From contig DBZV01000148.1 in NCBI GenBank assembly GCA_002311865.1, positions 329-11,453 of the forward strand: a DNA stretch of 11,125 nucleotides, in the 5' to 3' direction. Source of the stretch: Dehalococcoidia bacterium UBA1151 (GTDB lineage Bacteria; Chloroflexota; Dehalococcoidia; Lucifugimonadales; Lucifugimonadaceae). The notes beneath the pieces were generated by a model, which saw nothing but the letters and a program-made list of their open reading frames with translations, ran no database searches and was not told where the DNA came from. A program made the position numbers and the translations under genes. This document shows positions 1-6,458 of the stretch, piece after piece. How positions within the stretch are numbered: the stretch's first letter is position 1; every line of letters starts with the position of its first letter.

Positions 1-477
1 AAACGTGTGCACCCGGCCGTTGATCTCTCTGTCATACCCGATGCCAGTAAAGCACAGCGGTCACCACGTGACCGCGACCGGTATCCCTCCTACTGTGTCG
101 TTCACGACCTCGTGGCGACTCAGTATGGGAACCGAATAGGCCCGCGCGTCACCATTGATTTCGATGCCCAAGATCTTCTCGTCGGGTCGATACGGTGCTG
201 ATCGTCGATCAGGATCAGATGCTTCTGCGGCTGATACAAACTGAGGATCGAATATTGTGGGGATGGCGTCGTATCCCAATAGCGTGACAATCTCAAGCTG
301 GCGAGATGTGCTGGCATCCGCACCGTTGGAGACACCGCCCATCGAAGGGACGATTACAGTTTGACGCTCCACGCCCAGTCCCCATAGGCGGGCGTGCCAT
401 GCAAAGGCGAGCAGCGCAACCAGGGTCAGGGATATAAGAAGAACCACCTGCGCAGGCCTTGCGGAATTCGGGTTCAT
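1..477 (-). CDS. DUF3179 family protein, candidate selenoprotein, copy 1 (3' end off window)
   Basis: Partial gene running off the left edge. From the ATG at 475-477 it encodes about 138 residues, then an in-frame TGA (61-63), then 20 further codons in the same frame reading PLCFTGIGYDREINGRVHTF. Residues 1-30 hold a short N-terminal stretch and one hydrophobic segment (VVLLISLTLVALLAFAW), so the protein should be exported or membrane-anchored. Family hallmarks are the ILGIEINGDARAYSVPILSRHEVVND block and the VTx[C]PLC motif; the first Cys of CPLC is the TGA, giving U139-P-L-C142 if decoded as selenocysteine. The ATG at 475-477 is preferred over 487-489 because it aligns with the start of copy 2 and both share the context ATTTCATG; neither has a convincing nearby Shine-Dalgarno. 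The biochemical role of DUF3179 is unknown. A pseudogene is the alternative, but no other lesion is visible in the part present. Confidence 0.82.
29..47 (-). promoter_or_regulatory. Candidate bacterial SECIS hairpin, DUF3179 copy 1
   Basis: This sits at the same position relative to its TGA (61-63) as the hairpin of copy 2, with the identical loop CGGGU. The stem is CUGGCAU with AUGACAG, so six of seven pairs form and a central G-A mismatch remains. The mismatching base makes the codon Asp (GYDREI) where copy 2 has Ala. The weaker stem lowers confidence, but an internal mismatch is tolerated in many SECIS stems. Confidence 0.48.
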
Positions 478-618
478 GAAATAGACCATCCAGGGAACGA
501 TTGAATTCGGATCGCCTCCTCGCAGGCGCTTACCTACTGGTACTTAGATGTTCGCAGATACCGCTCGGTGCGACTGCTGGAGGGCATTTCGCCGCCAAGC
601 GGACATATTCTCGAACTT
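478..618 (-). promoter_or_regulatory. Leader/promoter region of DUF3179 copy 1, homologous to that of copy 2
   Basis: About 140 bases upstream of copy 1 align, with small gaps, to 1897-2033 upstream of copy 2. They include a 17-base identical block (575-591; mRNA sense CGAAATGCCCTCCAGCA) and a small hairpin conserved in both (513-528; mRNA sense stem CGCCU/AGGCG) that contains GGAGG, a possible sequestered ribosome-binding sequence but too far from the ATG for direct use. The duplication therefore carried the upstream control region with it, and each copy probably has its own promoter. I could not assign -35 and -10 hexamers with confidence. Homology fades beyond about 618. Confidence 0.5.
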
Positions 619-714
619 CAGCAATCAATATTTTCGGTGGCGGTGGACTTGCAACCCGCAGGTGGAGTGTTTGCGAATCGTTGATCCGCTGCGGTCTGCA
701 ATCTCGTCAGAAGA

Positions 715-731
715 GCGGGGTGTAAACCCGC
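715..731 (-). terminator. Possible weak terminator after DUF3179 copy 2
   Basis: In the 309-base gap between the two DUF3179 genes, GCGGG and CCCGC form a 5-bp GC stem with a 7-nt loop about 56 bases past the TAA of copy 2. On the minus strand it is followed by TCTTCT, only a poor T-tract. Transcript termination between the copies is plausible given that copy 1 has its own leader, but the structure is weak. I see no gene in the rest of 478-786 beyond the copy 1 leader. Confidence 0.22.
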
Positions 732-786
732 CGCTACCGTCGTCGCTTGAATTACGTGGCAAGTGTGGCCGTCGGTGCTTGGAGCA

Positions 787-1896
787 TTAGCCCAGAAATA
801 AGTCAGTGGCCGGGTAAAAATCGGTCCAGGCGAACCAGAACCACGCCGTGGAGTGGACGCGCTCAAGGTTCTGGCCTTCAAGCGGTCCTTCAAACGCAGT
901 TCCAGTGAAGGCAATCCACTTTGATCCGGATTCCCGGTCGATCAGGATGTCGCGATCGTCTTCCCTAGCGAGATCAAACGTAAGTTCCTGGCCATCGACG
1001 GTGCTCTTGAATGCGAATGCCGTATCGGCCGTATCGTCGAAGTAGATCACGGACGGCTCACCTAGGATCTCGTCGTTGATGACGCGATCATTCGCAAGAA
1101 CCTCAAACGGGTAGGCTTTCGCGCCCTTCTCAAATCCGACGCCAAGGATCACGTCTTTGTTGCGCAAGCGATCGTCGGAATTGCTCTGGCCAATCACCCC
1201 GGTGGATCGGTTGTTGCTGTAGTAGCCCTCGTAAGAGTCTGTCGCGTAGCGGCCGTTGCCTTTGTCCAGCACAAGTGTGTCCGGGTGTTCTTCAACCCAC
1301 CGCTTCCACGTGATCATGGTAAGCGGTATCGGCTCAAGGAACTCGCCCAGCAGATCACCGCGGACGGCCTGGCCCAGGAACTGGCTCCACAGCGTTTTGG
1401 TCTGCTTGTCGTACATCACCAGCGCGTTCATGATCAGCTTCCCGGAGACGCCAAACGTGTGCACCCGGCCGTTGATTTCTCTGGCATACCCGATGCCAGT
1501 AAAGCAGAGCAGTCACAACGTGATCGCAATCGGGATTCCCCTAACGATATCGTTGACTATCTCGTGGCGACTCAGCATGGGCACTGAGTAGGCTCGGACA
1601 TCACCGTTGATTTCGATGCCAAGGATCTTCTCATCGGAGCGGTACATCGCTGATTGACGACCGGTGCCAGAGGCCTCCGCGGCCGAAACGAATCGAGGGT
1701 CGAATATCGCGGGGATGGAGTCGTATGGCAGCAGCGTCACGAGTTTAAGCTCGCGAGACGTGGCATCAGTCGATTCCCCGCCGGACGAGGGGGCGATCAC
1801 GATTTCACGCGGCTGGCACGCGATGGCGACCAGCGCGAGAAGGATCAGTGATCCAAGAATCCTCGCCCGCGCAGGCATTGCGGCTCTCAACTTCAT
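787..1896 (-). CDS. DUF3179 family protein, candidate selenoprotein, copy 2 (complete)
   Basis: Read through one in-frame TGA (1513-1515), this is a single frame of 369 residues ending in TAA. Residues 1-24 look like a lipoprotein signal (basic MKLRAAMPARAR, hydrophobic LGSLILLALVAIA, then Cys24), suggesting a lipid-anchored extracytoplasmic protein. Then come the EINGDVRAYSVPMLSRHEIVND block, the position ITL-U128-L-L-C131 where the family has Y-C-P-L-C, FGVSGKLIMNALVMYD, a LWSQ motif near residue 170, HPDTLVL, and the C-terminal AWFWFAWTDFYP. Length and conserved blocks match a full DUF3179 protein, and the 241 codons after the TGA carry no further lesion. A TGA replacing the first Cys of a CxxC is the classic sign of selenocysteine. 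A separate downstream gene starting at GTG 1462-1464 is unlikely, since it would begin inside the conserved domain. The function and redox partner are unknown. The Sec reading needs selA/B/C/D elsewhere in the genome. Confidence 0.85.
1481..1499 (-). promoter_or_regulatory. Candidate bacterial SECIS hairpin, DUF3179 copy 2
   Basis: On the mRNA strand a perfect 7-bp stem, CUGGCAU with AUGCCAG, closes a 5-nt loop CGGGU. The stem begins 14 nt after the TGA (1513-1515), and the loop starts at nt 21 with G residues at nt 22-24. Known bacterial SECIS elements lie inside the coding region just after the UGA, with an apical loop containing G roughly 16-37 nt downstream, so the placement fits. Three more pairs are possible below an A-A mismatch. 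It may be coincidental; SelB binding is inferred, not shown. Confidence 0.6.
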
Positions 1897-2033
1897 GAAA
1901 TGGGGTATCCAAAGAACGATTGAATTGAATCGCCTCCGCGCAGGCGTATGTGACTACTTAGATGTACGCAATTACCGCACGGCGTGAGTGCTGGAGGGCA
2001 TTTCGATGCCAACTGGACATATACTCCGAGTTC
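1897..2033 (-). promoter_or_regulatory. Leader/promoter region of DUF3179 copy 2
   Basis: Counterpart of 478-618. The conserved hairpin lies at 1931-1946 (plus strand CGCCT, 6-nt loop, AGGCG) and the identical 17-base block at 1989-2005. The stretch lies in the divergent gap between the DUF3179 gene (minus) and recF (plus), so it may also hold the recF promoter. No convincing sigma-70 hexamers could be fixed on either strand. Confidence 0.48.
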
Positions 2034-2056
2034 GCCCATTTTGAATGATCCCTACC

Positions 2057-2060
2057 GGAG
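2057..2060 (+). promoter_or_regulatory. Shine-Dalgarno that decides the recF start
   Basis: GGAG lies 7 bases before the ATC at 2068-2070. That ATC is the first sense codon after an in-frame TAA (2065-2067) and stands exactly where RecF proteins begin. No ATG, GTG or TTG occurs in frame between it and the conserved SNFRNF motif. Confidence 0.6.
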
Positions 2061-2067
2061 ATCTTAA

Positions 2068-3246
2068 ATCCGCCTTTCTCAACTCTCAATCTCAAACTTT
2101 AGAAACTTCGAATCTGCACAGGCTGACCTGACGTCCGGATTGACCGTGATACAGGGCTTGAACGGCCAGGGCAAGTCGAATTTGCTTGAAGCCATCTACA
2201 TGCTTTCGGTCGCCAAGTCGCCGCGCGCCTCACAGGATCGCCATCTCGTGGGATGGGAGTTGCTTGAGTCAGGTGGGCATGCTCAGATTCTTGGAGTGGC
2301 ACGCGAATCCGAGCAGACAAGCAAGATTCAGATCGATTATCAAGTTGTTCCTGGGCTGCAGGTGAATGGTGAGGATTCTCGTGAGAACGCCTCCGTTCAG
2401 AAGTCACTGCGAATCAACGGAATCAAACGGTCCGCCAGCGAGTTTGTGGGTACGTTCAACGTTATTGCGTTCGCTGTGGAAGACATCGAACTGGTCACTG
2501 GTGGCCCGGCAACGCGGCGGCGTTATCTGGATATTCTTATATCGCAAGTTGATTCCGCGTATTTGAAGGCGCTGCAGCGATACCAGAAGGTCACAACTCA
2601 GCGGAACAACATGCTTCGCCTTATTCGCGAGCGGCGGGCAGGCATTGACGAGCTGCATTTCTGGGATGAACGCCTATGCGAGGAAGGCGCCGTCATCATC
2701 GAACGGCGGTCGATTGCGGTCGATCAACTGACTCCACTCGCAGTCCAATCTCATGCCCGATTGGCGGACGGTGATGACGGCCTGAACCTGAACTATCTCC
2801 CTGAACTGGGTCCCGGTGAGAGGCCGGCCAAACTCAGAGCCTCTGAGATCAATGACACCCTCAGCCAGAGCCTGACTGTCATCAGAGATCGCGAGATTGC
2901 CCGTGGGGTGTCCATGATTGGCCCCCACAGGGATGAGTTGGCGATATCGCTACACGATCGCGATGCTGGCTCATTCTCATCCCGCGGGCAGGCTCGGACT
3001 ATCGCCCTTTCCTTCAAGCTAGCGGAGGGAATGCTGGTATCGGATGCGACCGGGCATAGCCCCGTTCTGGCGCTGGACGACGTGCTATCAGAGCTAGATA
3101 CCCGGCGCCGTCGTCTCGTTTTGGAGGCGGCAAGTGAGTACGAGCAGGTGCTTGTGACGATAACGGACTTCGCACTGATAGAGTCGGATTTCCTTGAGGC
3201 CGCCAGCCAGTTTCACGTTGATAACGGGACGTTGGCCTCCTCATGA
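2068..3246 (+). CDS. recF: DNA replication and repair protein RecF (apparent AUC start)
   Basis: SMC-like ABC ATPase that loads RecA at single-strand gaps with RecO and RecR. From 2068 it encodes 392 residues, within the usual RecF range. The N-terminus, reading ATC as Met, is MRLSQLSISNFRNF, the canonical RecF first strand. Walker A GLNGQGKS is at 30-37, GPHRDE at 285-290, the signature SSRGQ at 304-308 and Walker B LALDDVLSELD at 334-344. The first conventional start is TTG 2140, but using it would remove 24 residues including the conserved NFRNF and the strand before Walker A, and it lacks a Shine-Dalgarno. I therefore infer initiation at AUC, or a consensus error for ATG. Its stop overlaps the sirtuin start (ATGA, 3243-3246), so the two are translationally coupled. 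The usual dnaA-dnaN neighbours are absent. Confidence 0.93.
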   Translation: MRLSQLSISNFRNFESAQADLTSGLTVIQGLNGQGKSNLLEAIYMLSVAKSPRASQDRHLVGWELLESGGHAQILGVARESEQTSKIQIDYQVVPGLQVNGEDSRENASVQKSLRINGIKRSASEFVGTFNVIAFAVEDIELVTGGPATRRRYLDILISQVDSAYLKALQRYQKVTTQRNNMLRLIRERRAGIDELHFWDERLCEEGAVIIERRSIAVDQLTPLAVQSHARLADGDDGLNLNYLPELGPGERPAKLRASEINDTLSQSLTVIRDREIARGVSMIGPHRDELAISLHDRDAGSFSSRGQARTIALSFKLAEGMLVSDATGHSPVLALDDVLSELDTRRRRLVLEAASEYEQVLVTITDFALIESDFLEAASQFHVDNGTLASS

Positions 3247-4016
3247 AAGCTACCGTTGATGCAGTCTCAGTCGCGGCGGAGTTGATTCGCGCTAGCAAAT
3301 ACGTAGTCGCCATGACCGGTGCCGGGATGTCGGTTGAGAGCGGTATACCAACGTTTCGCGGCGCAGACGGCATCTGGAGCCGCCACGGTCAGCCGTCAGC
3401 GAACTCATATGCTGAGTGGTTGGATGATCCAGACGCGTTCTGGTCGAGTGAACGTCGGCGCCGACTGGAGCCGTGGGTGGTTGAGCTTCGGGAGGCGCTC
3501 AGACACGCAAAGCCCAATGAGGGCCATGTGGCGTTGGCTGAGATGGAAGCGACCGGTCGGGTGAACTCAGTCATCACGCAGAACATCGATGGTCTACATC
3601 AGGATGCTGGCAGCATGAACGTGATCGAAATACATGGCAGCCGCGACAAGATGCGGTGCGTTGATTGCGGTGATCGGACACCACGTAAAACTCTCTTCAT
3701 CGACTCGCCACCACCTCCATGTGAGGAGTGCAGCGGCCGGGTGAAGTTCGATTCGGTGCTATTCGGCGAGCCAATTCCTAAAGACATACTCCAGGCAGCC
3801 CGATCTGAGTCGGATAAAGCAGAATGTGTGATCGTGATAGGCACCTCAACCAGCGTTAAGCCGGCTGGAGGCCTGCCACGAATTGCGAAGGCCAATGGCT
3901 CGAAGTTGATTGAGATCAACTCATCCGAGACCCCTCTCACGCGATCATGCGATGCAGTCATCCGTGGCACAGCGGCGAGTGCGCTGCCATCTCTGTTGGA
4001 GCAACTCTCGGCCTGA
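3243..4016 (+). CDS. cobB: NAD-dependent protein deacylase (sirtuin family)
   Basis: Cytoplasmic Sir2-type enzyme, 257 residues, removing acyl groups from protein lysines with NAD+ cleavage. The NAD-binding GAGMSVESGIPTFRG is at 26-40, TQNIDGLHQDAG at 112-123, the catalytic His at 131 (IEIHG), the zinc-binding cysteines at 139, 142, 160 and 163 (CVDC and CEEC), and GTSTSVKP at 200-207. All catalytic and zinc ligands are present. The ATG overlaps the recF stop by ATGA and has no Shine-Dalgarno of its own, pointing to coupling with recF. CobB-type sirtuins often act on acetyl-CoA synthetase or succinylated proteins; the substrate here cannot be read from sequence. The symbol is by family, not proven orthology. 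Confidence 0.93.
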   Translation: MKATVDAVSVAAELIRASKYVVAMTGAGMSVESGIPTFRGADGIWSRHGQPSANSYAEWLDDPDAFWSSERRRRLEPWVVELREALRHAKPNEGHVALAEMEATGRVNSVITQNIDGLHQDAGSMNVIEIHGSRDKMRCVDCGDRTPRKTLFIDSPPPPCEECSGRVKFDSVLFGEPIPKDILQAARSESDKAECVIVIGTSTSVKPAGGLPRIAKANGSKLIEINSSETPLTRSCDAVIRGTAASALPSLLEQLSA

Positions 4017-4114
4017 TCGCAGCACATCTCGGATTACTCGTGGGTATCTGTAGTGTTCGGCAAGAGTAGTATGTGCCACGCCTGAGACGGTCGAATCACG
4101 CTAGAGGGAATCAC

Positions 4115-5461
4115 ATGACCACAGCCACCACCGCCCTTGACCAGGAGATACAGGTCTACGCGCAGGCGAATCCAGCCTCGGCAAAGTTGAATGAGCGGGC
4201 TAAGAAGTCGCTGCCCGGTGGCGATTCTCGCAACTCAATCTGGTGGAAGCCGTTCCCGGTCTACATCGCTCGCGGGCAGGGCTCCACCATGACGGACGTC
4301 GATGGCAATGAGCGAGTCGACTTCATCAGCAATATGACCACGCTAATTCTTGGCCACAGGCACCCTGCGGTGATCGAGGCCGTCGAAGCGCAGGTGGACC
4401 GAGGACTCTCTTACCCGGCGCCAGCGGAACTGGTGATCGAGTGGGCGGAGATTATCTGTGAGCGAATCCCGTCCGTTGAGAAGATCAGGTTCGTCAACTC
4501 AGGCACCGAAGCCACGCTGAACGCGATCAGAGCGGCGAGAGCGTTCACCGGTCGGCAAAAGATCGTCAAGGCGGAAGCTGGCTATCACGGCGCCCACGAG
4601 GATGTCGCGGTGAGTGTTTCTCCCTCGATCGACGAAGCGGGCGATGAGTTGGAGCCAAATGCGCTTCACGATTACGAAGGTATTTCTGACCGCGTGCTGA
4701 GTACGACCATCGTGATTCCGTTCAACCGTCCGGAAGCGGCCGAAGCGATTATTCGGGCGAACGGGGATGAAATCGCGGCGGTGATCATTGAGCCGGTCAT
4801 CGGCCGTCTGGGCATGCTTCCCGCGAACCCAGAATTCTTGCAAAGGCTGCGTGATGTGACCAAGGAGCTGGGGATTGTCCTGATATTCGATGAGGTGATC
4901 TCACTTCGAATCTCATCCGGTGGCTCTCAGGAGTACTTTGGCATCACGCCAGATATGACGGCTATGGGCAAGATCATTGGCGGCGGACTGCCCGTTGGCG
5001 CATTCGGAGGCAAGGACGAAATCATGGCGCTGTTTGACCCCGAATCTGGACCACGGGTGAAGCACGCGGGTACGTTCAACGGCAATCCCATGACGGCCGC
5101 GGCCGGAATCGCGACGCTGAAGAGCATGACGCCTGAACTGTTTGAGCAGATTGGCACGAACGGCGAAAAAGTGCGGGAAAAGCTTCGCAGCCTGATATCG
5201 GATCGCGAAGCGCCGATGGGCGTTACCGGAATCGAGTCTCTGTTCAGTTTGCAGTTCACCAACGAGCAGGTCGTCGATTATCGATCGCTGGAGTCGGCTG
5301 ACCAGACGCTGGCGGCGCACATGTTCATTGGCATGCTGAATGAGGGATACACGCTCTCGCCGCAGTGTGCGGGGAACATCTCATCTGCGATAACGGACGA
5401 CCAGATTGACGGCTTCGTGGACGCTGTAGGACGAGTGCTGGAGCGTGCCGGGTACGGCTAA
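4115..5461 (+). CDS. Class III PLP-dependent aminotransferase, glutamate-1-semialdehyde aminomutase-like
   Basis: Fold-type I PLP enzyme of 448 residues. The phosphate-binding SGTEA is at 129-133, Y157-H158-G159 stacks on the cofactor, D259 in LIFDEV pairs with the pyridine nitrogen, and the Schiff-base Lys286 sits in AMGKIIGGGLPVGAFGG, followed by the HAGTFNGNP block near 317-325. The closest recognisable relative is HemL (GSA 2,1-aminomutase of the C5 tetrapyrrole pathway), but the region after D259 (VISLRISSGGSQEYFG) differs from typical HemL, so a different amino-acid substrate is quite possible and I give no symbol. The start is ATG 4115 with GAGGG (4104-4108) 6 bases upstream; GTG 4073 would add 14 unsupported residues. 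It lies 98 bases after the sirtuin, so it may be co-transcribed or have its own promoter. It converges on the TPR gene with only 8 bases between. Confidence 0.9.
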   Translation: MTTATTALDQEIQVYAQANPASAKLNERAKKSLPGGDSRNSIWWKPFPVYIARGQGSTMTDVDGNERVDFISNMTTLILGHRHPAVIEAVEAQVDRGLSYPAPAELVIEWAEIICERIPSVEKIRFVNSGTEATLNAIRAARAFTGRQKIVKAEAGYHGAHEDVAVSVSPSIDEAGDELEPNALHDYEGISDRVLSTTIVIPFNRPEAAEAIIRANGDEIAAVIIEPVIGRLGMLPANPEFLQRLRDVTKELGIVLIFDEVISLRISSGGSQEYFGITPDMTAMGKIIGGGLPVGAFGGKDEIMALFDPESGPRVKHAGTFNGNPMTAAAGIATLKSMTPELFEQIGTNGEKVREKLRSLISDREAPMGVTGIESLFSLQFTNEQVVDYRSLESADQTLAAHMFIGMLNEGYTLSPQCAGNISSAITDDQIDGFVDAVGRVLERAGYG

Positions 5462-5469
5462 GCCGCTAC

Positions 5470-6357
5470 CTACATATCAGGTGTGTCCATCGTGCCGGAT
5501 AGTACCGACATGGTTCGGCTGTCCGCGGATGCGACAGACTCATCATCCTCAACTTCCATCAGTAGCGCGCTATCTTGCAGGCCGGTCTGCGCGCCCGCTT
5601 CGCTAAGGTCATAGCGGTCAATCTCGGTTATCGGTTCGTCGTGCTCAACGTACCGTGCCGGGAACGAGATTGCACTGGACATCGAGGGATGCTTGAACGT
5701 CTCAACTATGTTGATCCGGAAGTCGTCGCCAACGTTGTGCGCTACGAAGGCATCGTAGCGGCTGCCTTTCACGACCAGTCTGGCCAGGCGCACGCTCAGC
5801 TTTGGATTTACAACGCCAAGGTACTTGCCGTTTGTTGTGGAGACTCTGATTCCCGCGGGTGATGGCTCCAACGTGAGTTGGTCACCGATGGTTGAGCCGC
5901 CAAGAACATCAGCACCGGCCATGCGGACGAGACGGGTGACAATTGCCGAGCCGGTGGCGCTTCCGGATACGCGCGCCATCTCTATCGCGGCGCCTGATAT
6001 CTCTGTGAGAACCTGGGCATCGCCAGCACCCTCAAGCCTGGTCAGGTAGCGCCGGGCGATGACGTTGTGCGGATCAAGCTCCAGCACTCTACTGTAGGCG
6101 GCGATCGCGTCCTGGAGATGGCCTGAGGCCGCGAGTGCCTTTCCGAGGCGATTGTGCGCCTCGGCGTCCAGCGGATCCTGAGCAATTAGCTTTCGGTTAG
6201 CCTGGATTGCATCAGACCATTCGCTGTTCAGTGCATGGGCCACAGCCGCCTGAGCCATCATCTCTGTGACCGATTGGTACTCGTTGATCGATTGCTGCAT
6301 CTGTCTGCTCGATACTTCCAGTGACATTCGTGACGTAAATAAGTGCGTCGTGCGCAT
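5470..6357 (-). CDS. TPR-repeat protein with unassigned C-terminal domain
   Basis: Hypothetical cytoplasmic protein of up to 295 residues. Two tetratricopeptide repeats are visible at about 34-64 and 65-98 (EAHNRLGKALAASGHLQDAI and a following L-DP-N signature), typical of protein-protein interaction scaffolds. Residues about 160-220 form a compact beta-rich stretch (GKYLGVVNPKLSVRLARLV, then YDAFVAH) whose pattern faintly recalls HIRAN-like modules; this is a guess. The tail from 237 is acidic and probably disordered. No signal peptide or membrane segment is seen. The start is uncertain: ATG 6355-6357 has AGG directly abutting it, while Met11 and Met20 (6325-6327, 6298-6300) are alternatives without strong Shine-Dalgarno sequences. 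It sits 101 bases beyond the mannosyltransferase, with a perfect palindrome in the gap, so it may be a separate, regulated unit. Confidence 0.75.
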   Translation of the reverse strand: MRTTHLFTSRMSLEVSSRQMQQSINEYQSVTEMMAQAAVAHALNSEWSDAIQANRKLIAQDPLDAEAHNRLGKALAASGHLQDAIAAYSRVLELDPHNVIARRYLTRLEGAGDAQVLTEISGAAIEMARVSGSATGSAIVTRLVRMAGADVLGGSTIGDQLTLEPSPAGIRVSTTNGKYLGVVNPKLSVRLARLVVKGSRYDAFVAHNVGDDFRINIVETFKHPSMSSAISFPARYVEHDEPITEIDRYDLSEAGAQTGLQDSALLMEVEDDESVASADSRTMSVLSGTMDTPDM

Positions 6358-6423
6358 CCTAAGAAGCCCGACGCAACTTCTTCAAGCGGTTTTCGACGCG
6401 GTTTACACGGAAACGTAACTGTT

Positions 6424-6438
6424 TTCGGAAGTTCCGAA
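6424..6438. promoter_or_regulatory. Perfect 15-bp palindrome, candidate operator or hairpin
   Basis: TTCGGAA, one spacer base, TTCCGAA: a perfect inverted repeat in the 101-base gap between the mannosyltransferase stop (6459-6461) and the TPR start (6357). The size and symmetry suit a dimeric repressor site. As RNA it could instead fold as TTCGG/CCGAA with a 5-nt loop, but no T-run follows on the minus strand, which argues against a terminator. The regulator is not identifiable. Confidence 0.4.
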
Positions 6439-6458
6439 CTGAACGCGCTAATTCGCAA

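Noticed and set aside
61..489. A separate 142-residue protein ending at the TGA
   Set aside because: The sequence continues in frame with the conserved DUF3179 motif immediately after the TGA, and copy 2 shows the same interruption at the same codon.
787..1464. A stand-alone 225-residue gene starting at GTG 1462-1464
   Set aside because: It would begin in the middle of the DUF3179 domain and has no Shine-Dalgarno; it is the C-terminal part of 787-1896.
61..1515. TGA read as Trp (genetic code 4 or 25)
   Set aside because: TGA ends recF, the sirtuin, thrB and the ALG5-like gene, TGG is used normally for Trp, and the family residue at the site is Cys.
1..1896. Both DUF3179 genes as pseudogenes
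   Set aside because: Neither shows a frameshift or second stop, and the copies have diverged while keeping both the TGA and the domain motifs. Duplication after inactivation is not fully excluded, so pseudogene remains the null hypothesis.
2140..3246. recF starting at TTG 2140
   Set aside because: It loses the conserved SNFRNF strand just before Walker A and has no Shine-Dalgarno.
4073..4114. Upstream GTG start for the aminotransferase
   Set aside because: The ATG at 4115 has GAGGG at 6 bases, and the extra 14 residues do not resemble the family.
5452..5469. Bidirectional terminator between the convergent aminotransferase and TPR genes
   Set aside because: Only a 4-bp CGGC/GCCG stem with a 3-nt loop, then a bulge and three pairs, with no T-run on either strand.
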